From CAMDPA01 sp965223035 (lineage in GTDB: Bacteria; Pseudomonadota; Alphaproteobacteria; Rhizobiales; Hyphomicrobiaceae), in assembly GCA_965223035.1 (NCBI GenBank), contig OZ244980.1:5952001-6016000 (forward strand): a DNA stretch of 64,000 bases. The letters are read 5' to 3'. The notes beneath the pieces are model-generated. The model was not told the origin of the DNA. It saw only the letters and a list, made by a program, of their open reading frames with translations, and searched no databases. Positions 27,600-36,658 of this stretch are shown in pieces (the stretch's first letter is position 1; each line of letters opens with the position of its first letter). The position numbers and the translations under genes were made by a program.

Positions 27600-28267
27600 A
27601 GCCCTGGCTCGCGTTGCTTGGCCGTGAATTGCGGCTGGCGATGCGCCAGGGCGGCGCCGTCGGGACCGCGCTTGGCTTCTATCTGATCGTGGTCGCGATG
27701 ATGCCGCTTGGGCTGGGACCGGATCTGGCGCTGCTGGCACGGATTGCGCCGGGCATCCTGTGGATCGGCTTGCTGTTGTCGGCGCTGTTGTCGCTGCCGC
27801 GGCTCTACGAGGCTGATGACGAGGACGGCTCGATGGAGCTGCTCGCGTTAGGGCCGTTGCCGCTCGAAGCGGTCGCGGCCACTAAGGCGCTGGCGCATTG
27901 GATCGCGACCGGTATTCCGTTGAGTGCGATGGCGCCGGTGCTGGGCTTGATGATGAACCTGGAGCTGGTCGCCTACCCGCCGTTGGTTGTGACCTTGCTG
28001 GTGGGCACGCCGGCGGTCAGCTTTCTGGGCGGCATCGGAGCGGCTTTGACCGTGCGGGCGCGGCGCGGTGGCTTGTTGATCGCGCTGTTGGTGTTACCGC
28101 TTTATATTCCCACCCTGATTTTCGGTATGGTGACAATTGCCGCCATCACCACGCCGCCCGGTAGCTTTGCAGCGTCGCTGGCGATGTTGGGGGCGATCTC
28201 GTTGGCGGCCGTGGTGCTGGGACCGATGGCGGCGGCGATCGCGTTGCGCGCGCAATTGGGCGATTGA
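27596..28267 (+). CDS. ccmB: Cytochrome c maturation membrane permease
   Basis: 223 residues, six hydrophobic helices, starting MKPWLALLGRELRLAMRQGG, with LYEADDEDGSMELLALGPLPLE and TVRARRGGLLIALLVLPLYIP, both CcmB landmarks. Partner of CcmA in the inner membrane. Starts by ATGA overlap with ccmA. Confidence 0.96.
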   Translation: MKPWLALLGRELRLAMRQGGAVGTALGFYLIVVAMMPLGLGPDLALLARIAPGILWIGLLLSALLSLPRLYEADDEDGSMELLALGPLPLEAVAATKALAHWIATGIPLSAMAPVLGLMMNLELVAYPPLVVTLLVGTPAVSFLGGIGAALTVRARRGGLLIALLVLPLYIPTLIFGMVTIAAITTPPGSFAASLAMLGAISLAAVVLGPMAAAIALRAQLGD

Positions 28268-28413
28268 CGCGGCCGCCGATGGCCTGTCGAACCGCGCAAC
28301 CCGTCGCCGCGGCAACGCTGCGTTGACGTCCGTCAATGATTGGTGCGCGGGCCATGGACAGTTTGGCGACAACCTCTCGTGTCGATCGATTGACCCCTCG
28401 AAAGGACGTCACC

Positions 28414-28596
28414 ATGAACGCCACCGAGATCCAAGAGCACGCCCGCAAGATGTGGGAAATCAGCGGTCCCCAGGCGGTCGCCGAAGCTGCACAGAAGGCG
28501 CGCGAGTTCGAAGCCAAGGGCGATGCCGAGCAGGCCGAGACGTGGCGCCGCATCGAGTCCGCATTGATGTTGCGCAAAGGTCCGCGTGAGGGATAA
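28414..28596 (+). CDS. Small conserved-looking protein between ccmB and ccmC
   Basis: 60 residues from ATG 28414, behind AAAGGA at 28401-28406. It starts MNATEIQEHARKMWEISGPQ, then AVAEAAQKAREFEAKGDAEQAETWRRIESAL, two charged amphipathic helices with no membrane segment or cysteine. Similar small frames are known at this place in related genomes (from memory, unnamed). It is cut off from ccmC by a strong hairpin, so it may not be part of the haem pathway. Confidence 0.75.
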   Translation: MNATEIQEHARKMWEISGPQAVAEAAQKAREFEAKGDAEQAETWRRIESALMLRKGPREG

Positions 28597-28647
28597 CCGC
28601 AGGGTTCCGATCTTTGCAGATGAAGTCAAGGGAAGAAAAAAGGAACG

Positions 28648-28676
28648 GCGACGGCCCGGTTGGGTCGGGCCGTCGC
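28648..28676 (+). terminator. Strong hairpin before ccmC
   Basis: Arms 28648-28658 (GCGACGGCCCG) and 28666-28676 (CGGGCCGTCGC), perfect 11 bp, loop 7. The T-rich tail is broken (TGACATTTGCGCTTTG). Likely terminates the ccmB / small-gene transcript, implying a separate promoter for ccmC. Confidence 0.65.
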
Positions 28677-28718
28677 TGACATTTGCGCTTTGTGTTACCA
28701 GGGCTTAAGTCTGGAAGC

Positions 28719-29495
28719 ATGTCCACTCCATCGTCCACACCGTCACTGACCCAGCGGCTTGCCAATCCCACGCGGTTTATGGCGCTGTCGGGGGCGCTGT
28801 TGCCGTGGATGTGGGGAATGGCGATCGCGGTGTTGGGGGCCGGGGTTTGGATGGCCTTCTTCTCCGCACCGCCGGACTATCAGCAGGGCCACACCGTCAA
28901 GATCATGTTCGTCCACGTGCCGTCGGCGTGGCTGGCGATGGCCGTCTACCTGCTGATCGCGGCCTCCAGCTTCGGGCTGTTGGTGTTCCGGCATCCCCTC
29001 GCCGATGTGTCGGCTAAATCCGCCGCGCCGATCGGCGCGGTGTTCACAATACTGGCCTTGATCACCGGAGCGCTGTGGGGCAAGCCGATGTGGGGCGCCT
29101 ATTGGGTATGGGACGCGCGGCTGACCTCGGTGTTGATCCTGTTGTTCCTCTATCTCGGCTTGATCGCGCTGCGCGGCGCGCTGGAGGATGAAACCACGGC
29201 CGCGAAGCTGACCGCCGTGCTGGCACTGGTCGGCGTGGTGATCCTGCCGGTGATCAAGTTTTCCGTCGATTGGTGGAATACGCTGCACCAGCCGGCGAGC
29301 GTTCTGCGGCTTGGCGGCACAGCCATCCATTGGTCGATCCTGATGCCGCTATTGGTGATGGCCGCCGGGTTCACAGTGCTGTTCGTCGCCATGCATGTGA
29401 AGGCGATGCGCAACGAGATCTTGCGGCGGCGCATGAAAAGCCTGGTGCTGCAGCAGATCGAGCGACATGGTGCAGCGGTCACGGTGCCGGCCTGA
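28719..29495 (+). CDS. ccmC: Haem lyase / haem exporter subunit of cytochrome c maturation
   Basis: 258 residues with six membrane segments. The tryptophan-rich haem-binding loop WGAYWVWDARLTSVLILL is intact, as are the flanking histidines in KIMFVHVPSAW and WWNTLHQPASV. It loads haem on CcmE. ATG 28719 is chosen over the longer frame because it matches family starts and follows a weak GGAAG; the preceding hairpin excludes the upstream part from being well translated. Confidence 0.95.
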   Translation: MSTPSSTPSLTQRLANPTRFMALSGALLPWMWGMAIAVLGAGVWMAFFSAPPDYQQGHTVKIMFVHVPSAWLAMAVYLLIAASSFGLLVFRHPLADVSAKSAAPIGAVFTILALITGALWGKPMWGAYWVWDARLTSVLILLFLYLGLIALRGALEDETTAAKLTAVLALVGVVILPVIKFSVDWWNTLHQPASVLRLGGTAIHWSILMPLLVMAAGFTVLFVAMHVKAMRNEILRRRMKSLVLQQIERHGAAVTVPA

Positions 29496-29516
29496 AGCAG
29501 CGAGGCGAGGGCGAGG

Positions 29517-29714
29517 ATGGATCTCGGTCCACATGCGGCGTACATCTGGGCGGCCTACGGCGCGGTGGCGGTCGCACTGTTGGCGCTGATCGGCTGGTTG
29601 GTGTTCGATGGTCGTCGCATTGCACGACAGCTGGCCAGCCTGGAAGCAGTCGGCATCAAGCGCCGATCGGCACGGCGTGAGGACATCGATGCTGCGTCGG
29701 GAGATCCAACATGA
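29517..29714 (+). CDS. ccmD: Haem exporter protein CcmD
   Basis: 65 residues: MDLGPHAAYIWAAYGAVAVALLALIGW, one membrane helix, then the conserved basic tail (FDGRRIARQLASLEAVGIKRR). It stabilises CcmC-CcmE and aids release of holo-CcmE. Overlaps ccmG by 4 nt (ATGA). Confidence 0.92.
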   Translation: MDLGPHAAYIWAAYGAVAVALLALIGWLVFDGRRIARQLASLEAVGIKRRSARREDIDAASGDPT

Positions 29715-30328
29715 GCGGCAGCGGGTCGGATGCCGGGGAACCGGAGGCCGTCAACGGAGCCAAACCTTCGAGCGCCAGGCGGAGGTCATGGTTGGCCCTG
29801 ACACCGCTGATCGGCTTCGTTTTGATGGCGCTGGTGTTCGCCTTGGCGCTGAAGACCGGTGATCCCAGCAAACTGCCCTCTGCATTGATCGGTAAACCGG
29901 CGCCGCCGATCCCGTTGCCGCCGATGGACGGTTTGCGCCGCGGGGGTGTCGCCGTGCCCGGCTTGACGCCGGCGGATTTCGGTCCCGGCGAGGTGCGGAT
30001 CGTCAATTTTTTTGCGTCATGGTGCGCGCCTTGCGTGCAGGAGCATCCCCTGTTGATGGAGCTTCAACAGCGCTCAGGGGCGCGCATGTTGGGCGTCAAC
30101 TACAAGGATCCTGCGCCGGGCGGCCGCCGCTTCCTCGGTCGGTACGGCAATCCCTATGCCGCCGTTGGCGTTGACGCGTCGGGACGGGCGGCGATCGAAT
30201 GGGGTGTCTACGGTATGCCGGAGACGTTTGTCGTGGATGGGCAAGGCAACATCGTCATGAAGTGGGTGGGTCCACTGACGCGGGAGGTTGTCGAAAAGCG
30301 TATCCTGCCGCTGGTGCGGTCGCCATGA
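29711..30328 (+). CDS. ccmG: Thiol:disulfide interchange protein of cytochrome c maturation
   Basis: 205 residues: a cytosolic Arg/Ser-rich start, one signal anchor (LTPLIGFVLMALVFALALKTG, about residues 33-53), then a periplasmic thioredoxin domain with FFASWCAPCVQEHPLL (WCxPC) and the cis-Pro in YGMPETFVVDGQGNI. It reduces apocytochrome c cysteines. Last gene of the ccm set here; ccmE, ccmF and ccmH must be elsewhere. Confidence 0.95.
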   Translation: MSGSGSDAGEPEAVNGAKPSSARRRSWLALTPLIGFVLMALVFALALKTGDPSKLPSALIGKPAPPIPLPPMDGLRRGGVAVPGLTPADFGPGEVRIVNFFASWCAPCVQEHPLLMELQQRSGARMLGVNYKDPAPGGRRFLGRYGNPYAAVGVDASGRAAIEWGVYGMPETFVVDGQGNIVMKWVGPLTREVVEKRILPLVRSP

Positions 30329-30345
30329 GGTGCCTCCCCTTGCGC

Positions 30346-30465
30346 GTGTCACAGTGAGCTGAAACCCTCCCGCTCCCCGCCCCGTTGCTCTACACTTTAA
30401 GAGCGATCATCGCGCCTTAAATCGGAACCGCAAAGCCGGTTCCGATTTAAGGCGGGTTGCTCTAG
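30346..30465. repeat. Family C copy (C3) joined to family A palindrome (A4)
   Basis: C-type GTGAGCTGAAACCCTCCCGC TCCCCGCCCC, then GTTGCTCTACACTTTAAGAG (the family A linker reversed), GCGATCATCGCGCC, stem TTAAATCGGAACCG / CGGTTCCGATTTAA, GGCGGGTTGCTCTAG. Confidence 0.8.
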
Positions 30466-30493
30466 CACGCTTGTGTGAGTGGCCGAGTGGGCG

Positions 30494-30541
30494 AGCGAGC
30501 CGGCGCGGCCGATCCGCCTCACGCGGACATGCACTGGCACG
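30494..30541. repeat. Family B repeat copy (B5)
   Basis: CGAGCCGGCGCGGCCGATCC then GCCTCACGCGGACATGCACTGG, ending 3 bases from the stop of the DUF255 gene. With C3 and A4 all three families occur in the 215-bp convergent gap. Confidence 0.55.
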
Positions 30542-30543
30542 TG

Positions 30544-32589
30544 CTACTGTTGCCGGGCAGTCAACAATGACTCGCTCAAGCTTTTCGGATCGGTGATCGG
30601 CGCCGAGCATCGGTTGCCAATGCAGATATAGGCGGCCGATCGGCCGGCGGCCGGTCCCTTGCCGGCCAGGCCCGGGGAAGCCGCGATCTCGGCCGGCGAT
30701 CCTGCGGACACCTGCCAGACGGCGCCGGGCAGCGATAGGCCATTGAGGACCTGTGCCAGCTGCCGCGTTGGCGCGATCTCGCGGTCGCCGCCGATGACGA
30801 TGTGCTGAGGGGATAGGAGATCGAACGCCGCCGCCAGCAAGCCGCAATGCTGGACCAGGTTGCGCTGCAGGTCGCTGGCGAACGCGTTGGGGATCGCTTC
30901 GGCGCGCTGCAGATACTGGTGGCGCCCGGTGATCATCGACAGCTGCACGAGGTTGGAGATCATCACGGTGTTGGCATTGGGGACTGCATCGTCGCCGGCC
31001 TGGCGCAGGCGGACGATGACATCGGCGGTATCGTCCGCCGTCATGTGGTAACCGCCAGCCTCGCTGCTCCAGTAATGTCGGTCGAGCGTCTCGACCCACT
31101 GGCAGGCCCAGTTCAGATACGAACCGCCGTTAGTCGCAGCGTGTAACCGCAGCGCGGCCCAGATCATGAAGGCGTAATCGGCTGCAGTGGCCGGCACCTT
31201 CGCCACGCCCGCGCGATGGGCATGTCGCAAGCGGCCGTCCACCTGCATGGCGCCGACCACGACGTCGAACGCGCGCTCGGCCAACGACAGCCAGCTCGAG
31301 TGCTCAAAGGCGCGTGCGGCGTTGGTGACGGCGGCGATGGTGAGCCCGTTCCAATCGGCCAGCACTTTGTCATCCCAGCCGGGACGTTGGCGCAATGCGC
31401 GCGCATCGAACAGCTTGGTCCGGAGGCTGGCGAGATGGTCCTCCTGCGCCGGCGTCAACATCTCCAATGCGTGGAGACGATTGAGGATGTTGTGTCCTTC
31501 GAAATTTCCAGCCTCGGTGACATCGTAGGCTTCGCAGAAGGTCGCTCCGTCGCGGGCGCCGAGCACGTCGATCACCTCGGCCTTGGACCAGAGATAGAAC
31601 TTGCCCTCCTCGCCCTCGCTGTCAGCATCGAGCGATGCCGCGAAACCGCCGCCGGGCGCCACCATCTCGCGCTCGAGCCAACCGACCGTCTCGGCGACCC
31701 GACTGGCGAATAAGGGGTTCTTGGTCTCGCGCCAGGCTTCCGTCAACAGGTCCAGCAGCAGGGCGTTGTCATAGAGCATTTTCTCGAAGTGCGGCACGAG
31801 CCAGCGCTGGTCGACGGCGTAGCGGGCAAAGCCCCCGCCCAGGTGATCATAGATGCCGCCCTGACAGATGTGGGTGAGGGTGGTGACGACGGCGTCCCGC
31901 GCGGCCTTGTTGTCATGGCGGATGGCGCTGCGCCAGAGCAGCCAAAAGATGGTCCACTGCGGAAATTTCGGCGCGCCGCGTATTCCACCGTGCGTGTCGT
32001 CGAAGGCTTCGACCAGGCGGGTGACCAGGCCGCGTAGCAGATCATCGTCGATGCGCATGCGCAGGCCCGGCTCGGCGCTGTCAGCCAAGGCCCGTGCTAG
32101 GCCTTGGGCGTTCTGATGGACCTTGGCCGGCTCCTCCCGCCAGATGCGGGCGATCTCGGTCAACACGCGGGTGAAGGAGGGACGGCCGTGGCGATCCTGC
32201 GGCGGGAAGTAGGTGCCGCCCCAGAACGGTCGCGCCTCGGTGTCCAAAAACATGGTGAGCGGCCAGCCGCCGTGCTCGCCCAAGCGGTGCAGCGCGCCCA
32301 TATAGATGGCATCGATGTCCGGCCGCTCCTCGCGATCGACTTTGATGTTGATGAAATGATCGTTCATGAGGGCGGCCACCTGGTCGTCCTCGAAGCTCTC
32401 GTGAGCCATCACATGGCACCAGTGGCAGGCGGCATAGCCCACCGATAACAGGATCGGCTTGTTGTCGGATTTGGCCGCGGCCAAGGCCGGCGCACCCCAG
32501 GGCCACCAGTGAACCGGATTGTCCTTGTGTTGGAGCAGATAAGGCGAGGTCTCCGCCCCAAGACGATTGCGACCGGTGGCATTCGGCAT
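30544..32589 (-). CDS. DUF255 / YyaL-like protein (thioredoxin plus glycosidase-like domain)
   Basis: 681 residues. N-terminal thioredoxin-like domain with the family box VGYAACHWCHVMAHESFEDD, followed by KVDREERPDIDAIYM. From about residue 170 an alpha/alpha-toroid domain of the six-hairpin glycosidase or N-acylglucosamine epimerase type follows, with DHLGGGFARYAVDQRWLVPHFEKMLYDNA and FYLWSKAEV. Known as SSP411/SPATA20 in animals; function is not established. The gene is complete and cytosolic. It diverges from mnmE by 71 bases. Confidence 0.92.
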   Translation of the reverse strand: MPNATGRNRLGAETSPYLLQHKDNPVHWWPWGAPALAAAKSDNKPILLSVGYAACHWCHVMAHESFEDDQVAALMNDHFINIKVDREERPDIDAIYMGALHRLGEHGGWPLTMFLDTEARPFWGGTYFPPQDRHGRPSFTRVLTEIARIWREEPAKVHQNAQGLARALADSAEPGLRMRIDDDLLRGLVTRLVEAFDDTHGGIRGAPKFPQWTIFWLLWRSAIRHDNKAARDAVVTTLTHICQGGIYDHLGGGFARYAVDQRWLVPHFEKMLYDNALLLDLLTEAWRETKNPLFASRVAETVGWLEREMVAPGGGFAASLDADSEGEEGKFYLWSKAEVIDVLGARDGATFCEAYDVTEAGNFEGHNILNRLHALEMLTPAQEDHLASLRTKLFDARALRQRPGWDDKVLADWNGLTIAAVTNAARAFEHSSWLSLAERAFDVVVGAMQVDGRLRHAHRAGVAKVPATAADYAFMIWAALRLHAATNGGSYLNWACQWVETLDRHYWSSEAGGYHMTADDTADVIVRLRQAGDDAVPNANTVMISNLVQLSMITGRHQYLQRAEAIPNAFASDLQRNLVQHCGLLAAAFDLLSPQHIVIGGDREIAPTRQLAQVLNGLSLPGAVWQVSAGSPAEIAASPGLAGKGPAAGRSAAYICIGNRCSAPITDPKSLSESLLTARQQ

Positions 32590-32660
32590 GGGATGCTCCC
32601 AGGTTGGCGACCGCTACGGCGAGACGGTATCACGGTTATGATCGCGACAGCAGGCCGACG

Positions 32661-34016
32661 ATGAGTGAAACCGATACGATCTGCGCCCTGTCCTCCGCCG
32701 CCGGCCGCGCCGGGGTTGCGGTGGTGCGCGTCTCGGGTCCCCAAGCCGTCGCGATGGCGCAGGCGCTGGCCGGCGCTCAGCTGCGGCCACGTCGGGCCGC
32801 GTTGCGCTCGATCAGGGATCCGCGCAGCGGTGAGGAGATCGATTGCGGGATCGTCCTGACGTTTCCGGCTCCGCGCAGTTTCACGGGAGAGCACGTGAGT
32901 GAGCTGCATGTCCACGGCGGGCGCGCGGTCGTGGCCGGCGTGCTGGACGCCTTGGTCGCGTTGGGGTGCCGGCTGGCGGAGCCGGGCGAGTTCGCGCGGC
33001 GGGCGTTCGATAATGGCAAGATCGATTTAACGCAGGCGGAGGGCATTGCCGACCTGATCGAGGCCGAAACCGAGGCGCAGCGCCGTCAAGCCGTGCGGCA
33101 GGCCAAGGGCATCACGGCACGGCTCTACGAGGACTGGCGGGAGCAATTGATCGGCGCCCTAGCGCTGATGGAAGCGGCGATCGATTTCGCCGACGAGGCC
33201 GACGTGGCACCCGACACACAGGCTCAGGTGCGGGAGAGGGCATCCGCCCTCATGGACCAGATCAGCGCCCATCTCGACGATGGCAGACGCGGCGAGATCC
33301 TCCGCGAGGGGTTCCAGGTGGTGCTGGCTGGACCGCCGAACGCCGGCAAGTCCAGTCTGCTGAACGCGTTGGCGCGGCGCGATGTAGCGATCGTGTCGCC
33401 GGAAGCGGGAACCACGCGGGACGTGATCGAAGTCCGGCTGGACCTCGATGGCTTGCCGATCATCGTCAGCGATACGGCGGGCCTGCGTGCGGCTGAAGGC
33501 GCGGTCGAGCGCGAGGGTGTCCGGCGCACGCTCGCAAGGGGGCGGGACGCCGATCTCGTGATCTGGCTGATGGAGGCCGGCAGCGTTGCGGTCGAACCGC
33601 CGGCCGCCTTGACGGAGACGGGTTCGGCGCTGCAGCCGGTGCTGAGCAAGGTGGACCTGGCCGGCGATGCCACCGCGATCGAGGCCGGCTTGCTCGGCCA
33701 TGGCGCTACGAAATCGCTCGCCGTCTCCGCCGTCACGGGGGTTGGGCTGGCGGCCTTGGTGGCGCGCATCGCCGAGCTGGCGCGGGCACGATTACAGCCC
33801 GGCGAGGCACCGGTCGTCACCCAGGCCCGCCACCGGCAGGCCCTGCAGGCGTGTCAGCAGGCGCTGGCGACGTTCCTGGATGGCGACATGACCCAGCCGG
33901 AGCTCCGCGCCGAGGACCTACGGCACGCGGCCCAGGCGTTGGGTCGTATCACCGGGCGGATCGACGCGGAGGACGTGTTGGACCAGGTGTTCGGTCGGTT
34001 CTGCATCGGCAAGTGA
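32661..34016 (+). CDS. mnmE: tRNA modification GTPase MnmE
   Basis: 451 residues. With MnmG it adds carboxymethylaminomethyl to U34 of certain tRNAs. N-terminal folate-binding domain (MSETDTICALSSAAGRAGVAVVRVSG, HGGRAVVAGVLDALVALG), G domain with GPPNAGKSSLLNALA, EAGTTRDVIE and SDTAGLR, and the C-terminal CIGK whose Cys is essential. ATG 32661 matches the family; the longer frame is not needed. Upstream rho, a frequent neighbour, is absent. Two parS sites lie just after the stop. Confidence 0.97.
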   Translation: MSETDTICALSSAAGRAGVAVVRVSGPQAVAMAQALAGAQLRPRRAALRSIRDPRSGEEIDCGIVLTFPAPRSFTGEHVSELHVHGGRAVVAGVLDALVALGCRLAEPGEFARRAFDNGKIDLTQAEGIADLIEAETEAQRRQAVRQAKGITARLYEDWREQLIGALALMEAAIDFADEADVAPDTQAQVRERASALMDQISAHLDDGRRGEILREGFQVVLAGPPNAGKSSLLNALARRDVAIVSPEAGTTRDVIEVRLDLDGLPIIVSDTAGLRAAEGAVEREGVRRTLARGRDADLVIWLMEAGSVAVEPPAALTETGSALQPVLSKVDLAGDATAIEAGLLGHGATKSLAVSAVTGVGLAALVARIAELARARLQPGEAPVVTQARHRQALQACQQALATFLDGDMTQPELRAEDLRHAAQALGRITGRIDAEDVLDQVFGRFCIGK

Positions 34017-34043
34017 TGCCGGCGCGACGTGTCAAGCGCGGAA

Positions 34044-34059
34044 TGTTTCACGTGAATCA
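34044..34059. other. parS site 1
   Basis: TGTTTCACGTGAATCA: the 16-bp parS consensus with one altered half-site position pair. ParB loading site. Confidence 0.82.
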
Positions 34060-34072
34060 TTACCCACAAAAT

Positions 34073-34088
34073 TGTTTCACGTGAATCA
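34073..34088. other. parS site 2
   Basis: TGTTTCACGTGAATCA, identical to site 1 and 29 bases after it, so the two lie on nearly the same face of the helix (about 2.8 turns). Confidence 0.82.
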
Positions 34089-34563
34089 TTGGGTGTGGGG
34101 TGTGAGCACCGCCAGGGCTTGCCCGAGGGTCGAGACGAGCCGCGTCAGGCCTCCACTGAATGACCCGCGGTCGGGTCTGTGCCGCTCCCAACGAGGGGAC
34201 AATATGACTGCGTCTATAGTTGTCGCCGGTATTGGGTCGTCATGGAAGGCAATTGAAGGTTTTGCGCAAGCGCCACGCCAGGACAAGCGCGCTTTGGCGG
34301 CATTCGTGATTTTCAAGTTCAATCGCAACAGACTTGCCTCATGAATTGCTTCTCGATTGACCCTCGCTGGTTTGGGGTTGCCGTCGTTGGCCGAAGCCGT
34401 TCATGGATGGGACCGCCACGACCAGCGGACCGCCGGGAGCATCGGGCGTGTGCCGATTGAGCCGGTTGCGTGCAGGCCAATCCCGTGCCTTTGACCCGGT
34501 GGCTGGGCTCGGATAGAGATCGGCTTAGCAAGGTTTTGGGCGTAGGGCGCGAGAATTGAGGCG

Positions 34564-36438
34564 ATGAGCGCATGTCACATCGATGTCGTGGTGGTGGGTG
34601 GTGGCCACGCCGGCTGTGAGGCTGCCGCCGCTGCTGCGCGGATGGGCGCGACGACGGCGCTGGTCACGCATCGCTTCGACACGATCGGTGCAATGTCCTG
34701 CAACCCGGCGATCGGGGGGCTGGGCAAAGGGCATCTGGTGCGTGAGATCGATGCCCTGGACGGTCTGATGGGTCGGGTGGCCGACGCCGCCGGGATCCAG
34801 TTCCGGTTGCTGAACCGCTCGCGTGGGCCAGCGGTCCAGGGCCCGCGCGCGCAGGCCGACCGCGCGCTTTACCGGCAGGCGATGCAACACGAGATCCGCG
34901 AGCAGGACCGTCTTAGCGTGGTCGAAGGCGCGGTCGAGGACCTGATCGTGACCGACGGACGGGTTTGTGGGGTGGTGACCGCCGACGGCGACCGGCTACG
35001 GGCGGGTGCGGTGGTGTTGACCACGGGCACCTTCTTGCGCGGGCTGATCCACATCGGCGCAACGCAAATCCAGGCCGGACGCATCGATGAAGCGCCGTCG
35101 TTGCGGCTGCCACGGCGGCTGGCGGCGCTTGGCTTCGCCCTGGGCCGGTTGAAGACCGGGACGCCAGCGCGCCTTTGCGCGCGGTCGATTGATTGGGCCC
35201 AACTTGTAGAACAGCCGGGTGACGAAGATCCCGTTCCGTTTTCTTTTCTTGCGGATAAGATTACGTCCCAGCAAGTCAGCTGTTATATTACAGAGACGAC
35301 CTTGGAGACCCACAAGATCATTCGGAATAATCTTGGCCAATCGGCCATGTATTCTGGACGGATTTCCAGCGTAGGGCCGAGATATTGCCCGTCGATTGAG
35401 GATAAGGTGGTCCGCTTCGCAGATCGTGAGCGGCATCAAGTGTTCCTGGAGCCGGAGGGACGTAACGACGATACGATTTATCCCAATGGCGTCTCGACGG
35501 CGCTGCCGGCCGAGGTCCAGGTCCAGTTCTTGCGCACGATGCCGGGATTGCACAGAGTTGAAATCAAGCGGCCCGGCTATGCGATCGAGTATGACTATGC
35601 CGATCCGCGGCAGTTGGCGCCGACGCTGGAGGCGCGGCGGGCCCCGGGATTGTTTCTGGCCGGCCAGATCAACGGCACCACCGGGTATGAAGAGGCCGGC
35701 GCGCAAGGCGTTATGGCCGGCATCAACGCCGCCCGCAGGGCGGACGGTCGGGACGGCGTCGTCGTCTCGCGCGCCGATGCTTACCTCGGTGTCATGATCG
35801 ATGATTTGGTGTGCCGCGGCGTCAGCGAGCCGTATCGGATGTTCACCTCGCGCGCCGAATTCCGGCTCAGGATGCGGGCCGACAATGCCGATCAACGGCT
35901 GACGCCGCTCGGTGTGGAGCTCGGCTGCGTCGGACACCGGCGCCAGGCCGCCTTCGAAGACAAGCGCGCTGAGCTGGCGGCCGGGCGGGCCATGCTCGAG
36001 GCGCTGTCATTGACGCCGAACCAGGCCAGCCGCTGCGGCTTGCAGATCAACCACGATGGTCGGCGGCGGTCGGCCTTCGAGCTCTTGGCCTATGCCGACA
36101 TCAAGCTGCTGCGCCTAGCGGAAATATGGTCACAGATCAACGTGTTAGACCAAAAGGTGGCACGCCAACTCGAGATCGATGCCAAATATGCGGCGTACCT
36201 TGAGCGGCAGGCGCTGGACGTGGCGCTGCTCAAACGTGACGAGGCCACGGCGATCCCGGCGGGCATCGATTATGCCGACATTACCGGGCTTTCGAGTGAG
36301 CTGTTGCACAAGCTGACGCAGCGGCAGCCTGGCTCGTTGGCCCAAGCCGCGGCCATCGACGGCATGACGCCGGCCGCCTTGCTGTTGCTGCGCGGCCACT
36401 TGAAGCGATTGAAAAGGCACAATAAAGCGTTGGCCTAG
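34564..36438 (+). CDS. mnmG: tRNA uridine-5-carboxymethylaminomethyl modification enzyme MnmG
   Basis: 624 residues, full length. FAD site VVVGGGHAGCEAAAAAARMG, then SCNPAIGGLGKGHLVREIDALDG, LTTGTFLRGLIHIG, FLAGQINGTTGYEEAGAQG, and the C-terminal helical domain RQPGSLAQAAAIDGMTPAALLLL. FAD-dependent partner of MnmE. About 35230-35420 is markedly AT-richer than the rest although the encoded residues (FSFLADKITSQQVSCYI) are normal for the family. The TAG stop is the CTAG edge of repeat A5. Confidence 0.97.
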   Translation: MSACHIDVVVVGGGHAGCEAAAAAARMGATTALVTHRFDTIGAMSCNPAIGGLGKGHLVREIDALDGLMGRVADAAGIQFRLLNRSRGPAVQGPRAQADRALYRQAMQHEIREQDRLSVVEGAVEDLIVTDGRVCGVVTADGDRLRAGAVVLTTGTFLRGLIHIGATQIQAGRIDEAPSLRLPRRLAALGFALGRLKTGTPARLCARSIDWAQLVEQPGDEDPVPFSFLADKITSQQVSCYITETTLETHKIIRNNLGQSAMYSGRISSVGPRYCPSIEDKVVRFADRERHQVFLEPEGRNDDTIYPNGVSTALPAEVQVQFLRTMPGLHRVEIKRPGYAIEYDYADPRQLAPTLEARRAPGLFLAGQINGTTGYEEAGAQGVMAGINAARRADGRDGVVVSRADAYLGVMIDDLVCRGVSEPYRMFTSRAEFRLRMRADNADQRLTPLGVELGCVGHRRQAAFEDKRAELAAGRAMLEALSLTPNQASRCGLQINHDGRRRSAFELLAYADIKLLRLAEIWSQINVLDQKVARQLEIDAKYAAYLERQALDVALLKRDEATAIPAGIDYADITGLSSELLHKLTQRQPGSLAQAAAIDGMTPAALLLLRGHLKRLKRHNKALA

Positions 36439-36588
36439 GGCAACCTGCTTTGGATCGGAATCGGAACGATCCCGATTAAAGGCAGAAAGTTGCTCACCAC
36501 TTTAAGAGCGATCATCTTTGCGCCTTAAATCGGAACCGGCGCAATTGGAACCGGCGTTGCGGTTCCGATTTAAGGCGCGATGATCTAA
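36435..36588. repeat. Family A composite repeat (A5)
   Basis: CTAGGGCAACCTGC, short hairpin (ATCGGAATCGGAACGATCCCGATT), linker AGAAAGTTGCTCACCACTTTAAGAGCGATC, then long hairpin GCCTTAAATCGGAACC...GGTTCCGATTTAAGGC and GCGATGATCTA. Two hairpins joined head to tail; reversed orientation to A7 and A8. Confidence 0.85.
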
Positions 36589-36658
36589 GGGCCAGCTGCG
36601 CGCGCAAGTTGCCAATCCGATTCAACGCTTTGCTCGACCAAACCCCGGTGCAGTCGCG

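Larger units (their letters stand above)
34017..34563. other. mnmE-mnmG gap with two parS sites
   Basis: No solid gene in 547 bases. It starts with two parS sites, with a near-DnaA box TTACCCACA (34060-34068) between them. A possible 46-codon frame at 34204-34344 behind GAGGGG is unrecognised and not called. No family A, B or C repeat was found. Confidence 0.65.

Noticed and set aside
34060..34068. TTACCCACA as a DnaA box and thus oriC
   Set aside because: A single imperfect box without AT-rich DNA or a cluster of boxes is not enough to call an origin.
34204..34344. Plus-strand 46-codon frame behind GAGGGG between mnmE and mnmG
   Set aside because: No recognisable family and poor codon pattern; the ribosome site alone is not enough. 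Kept as a note in the gap entry.
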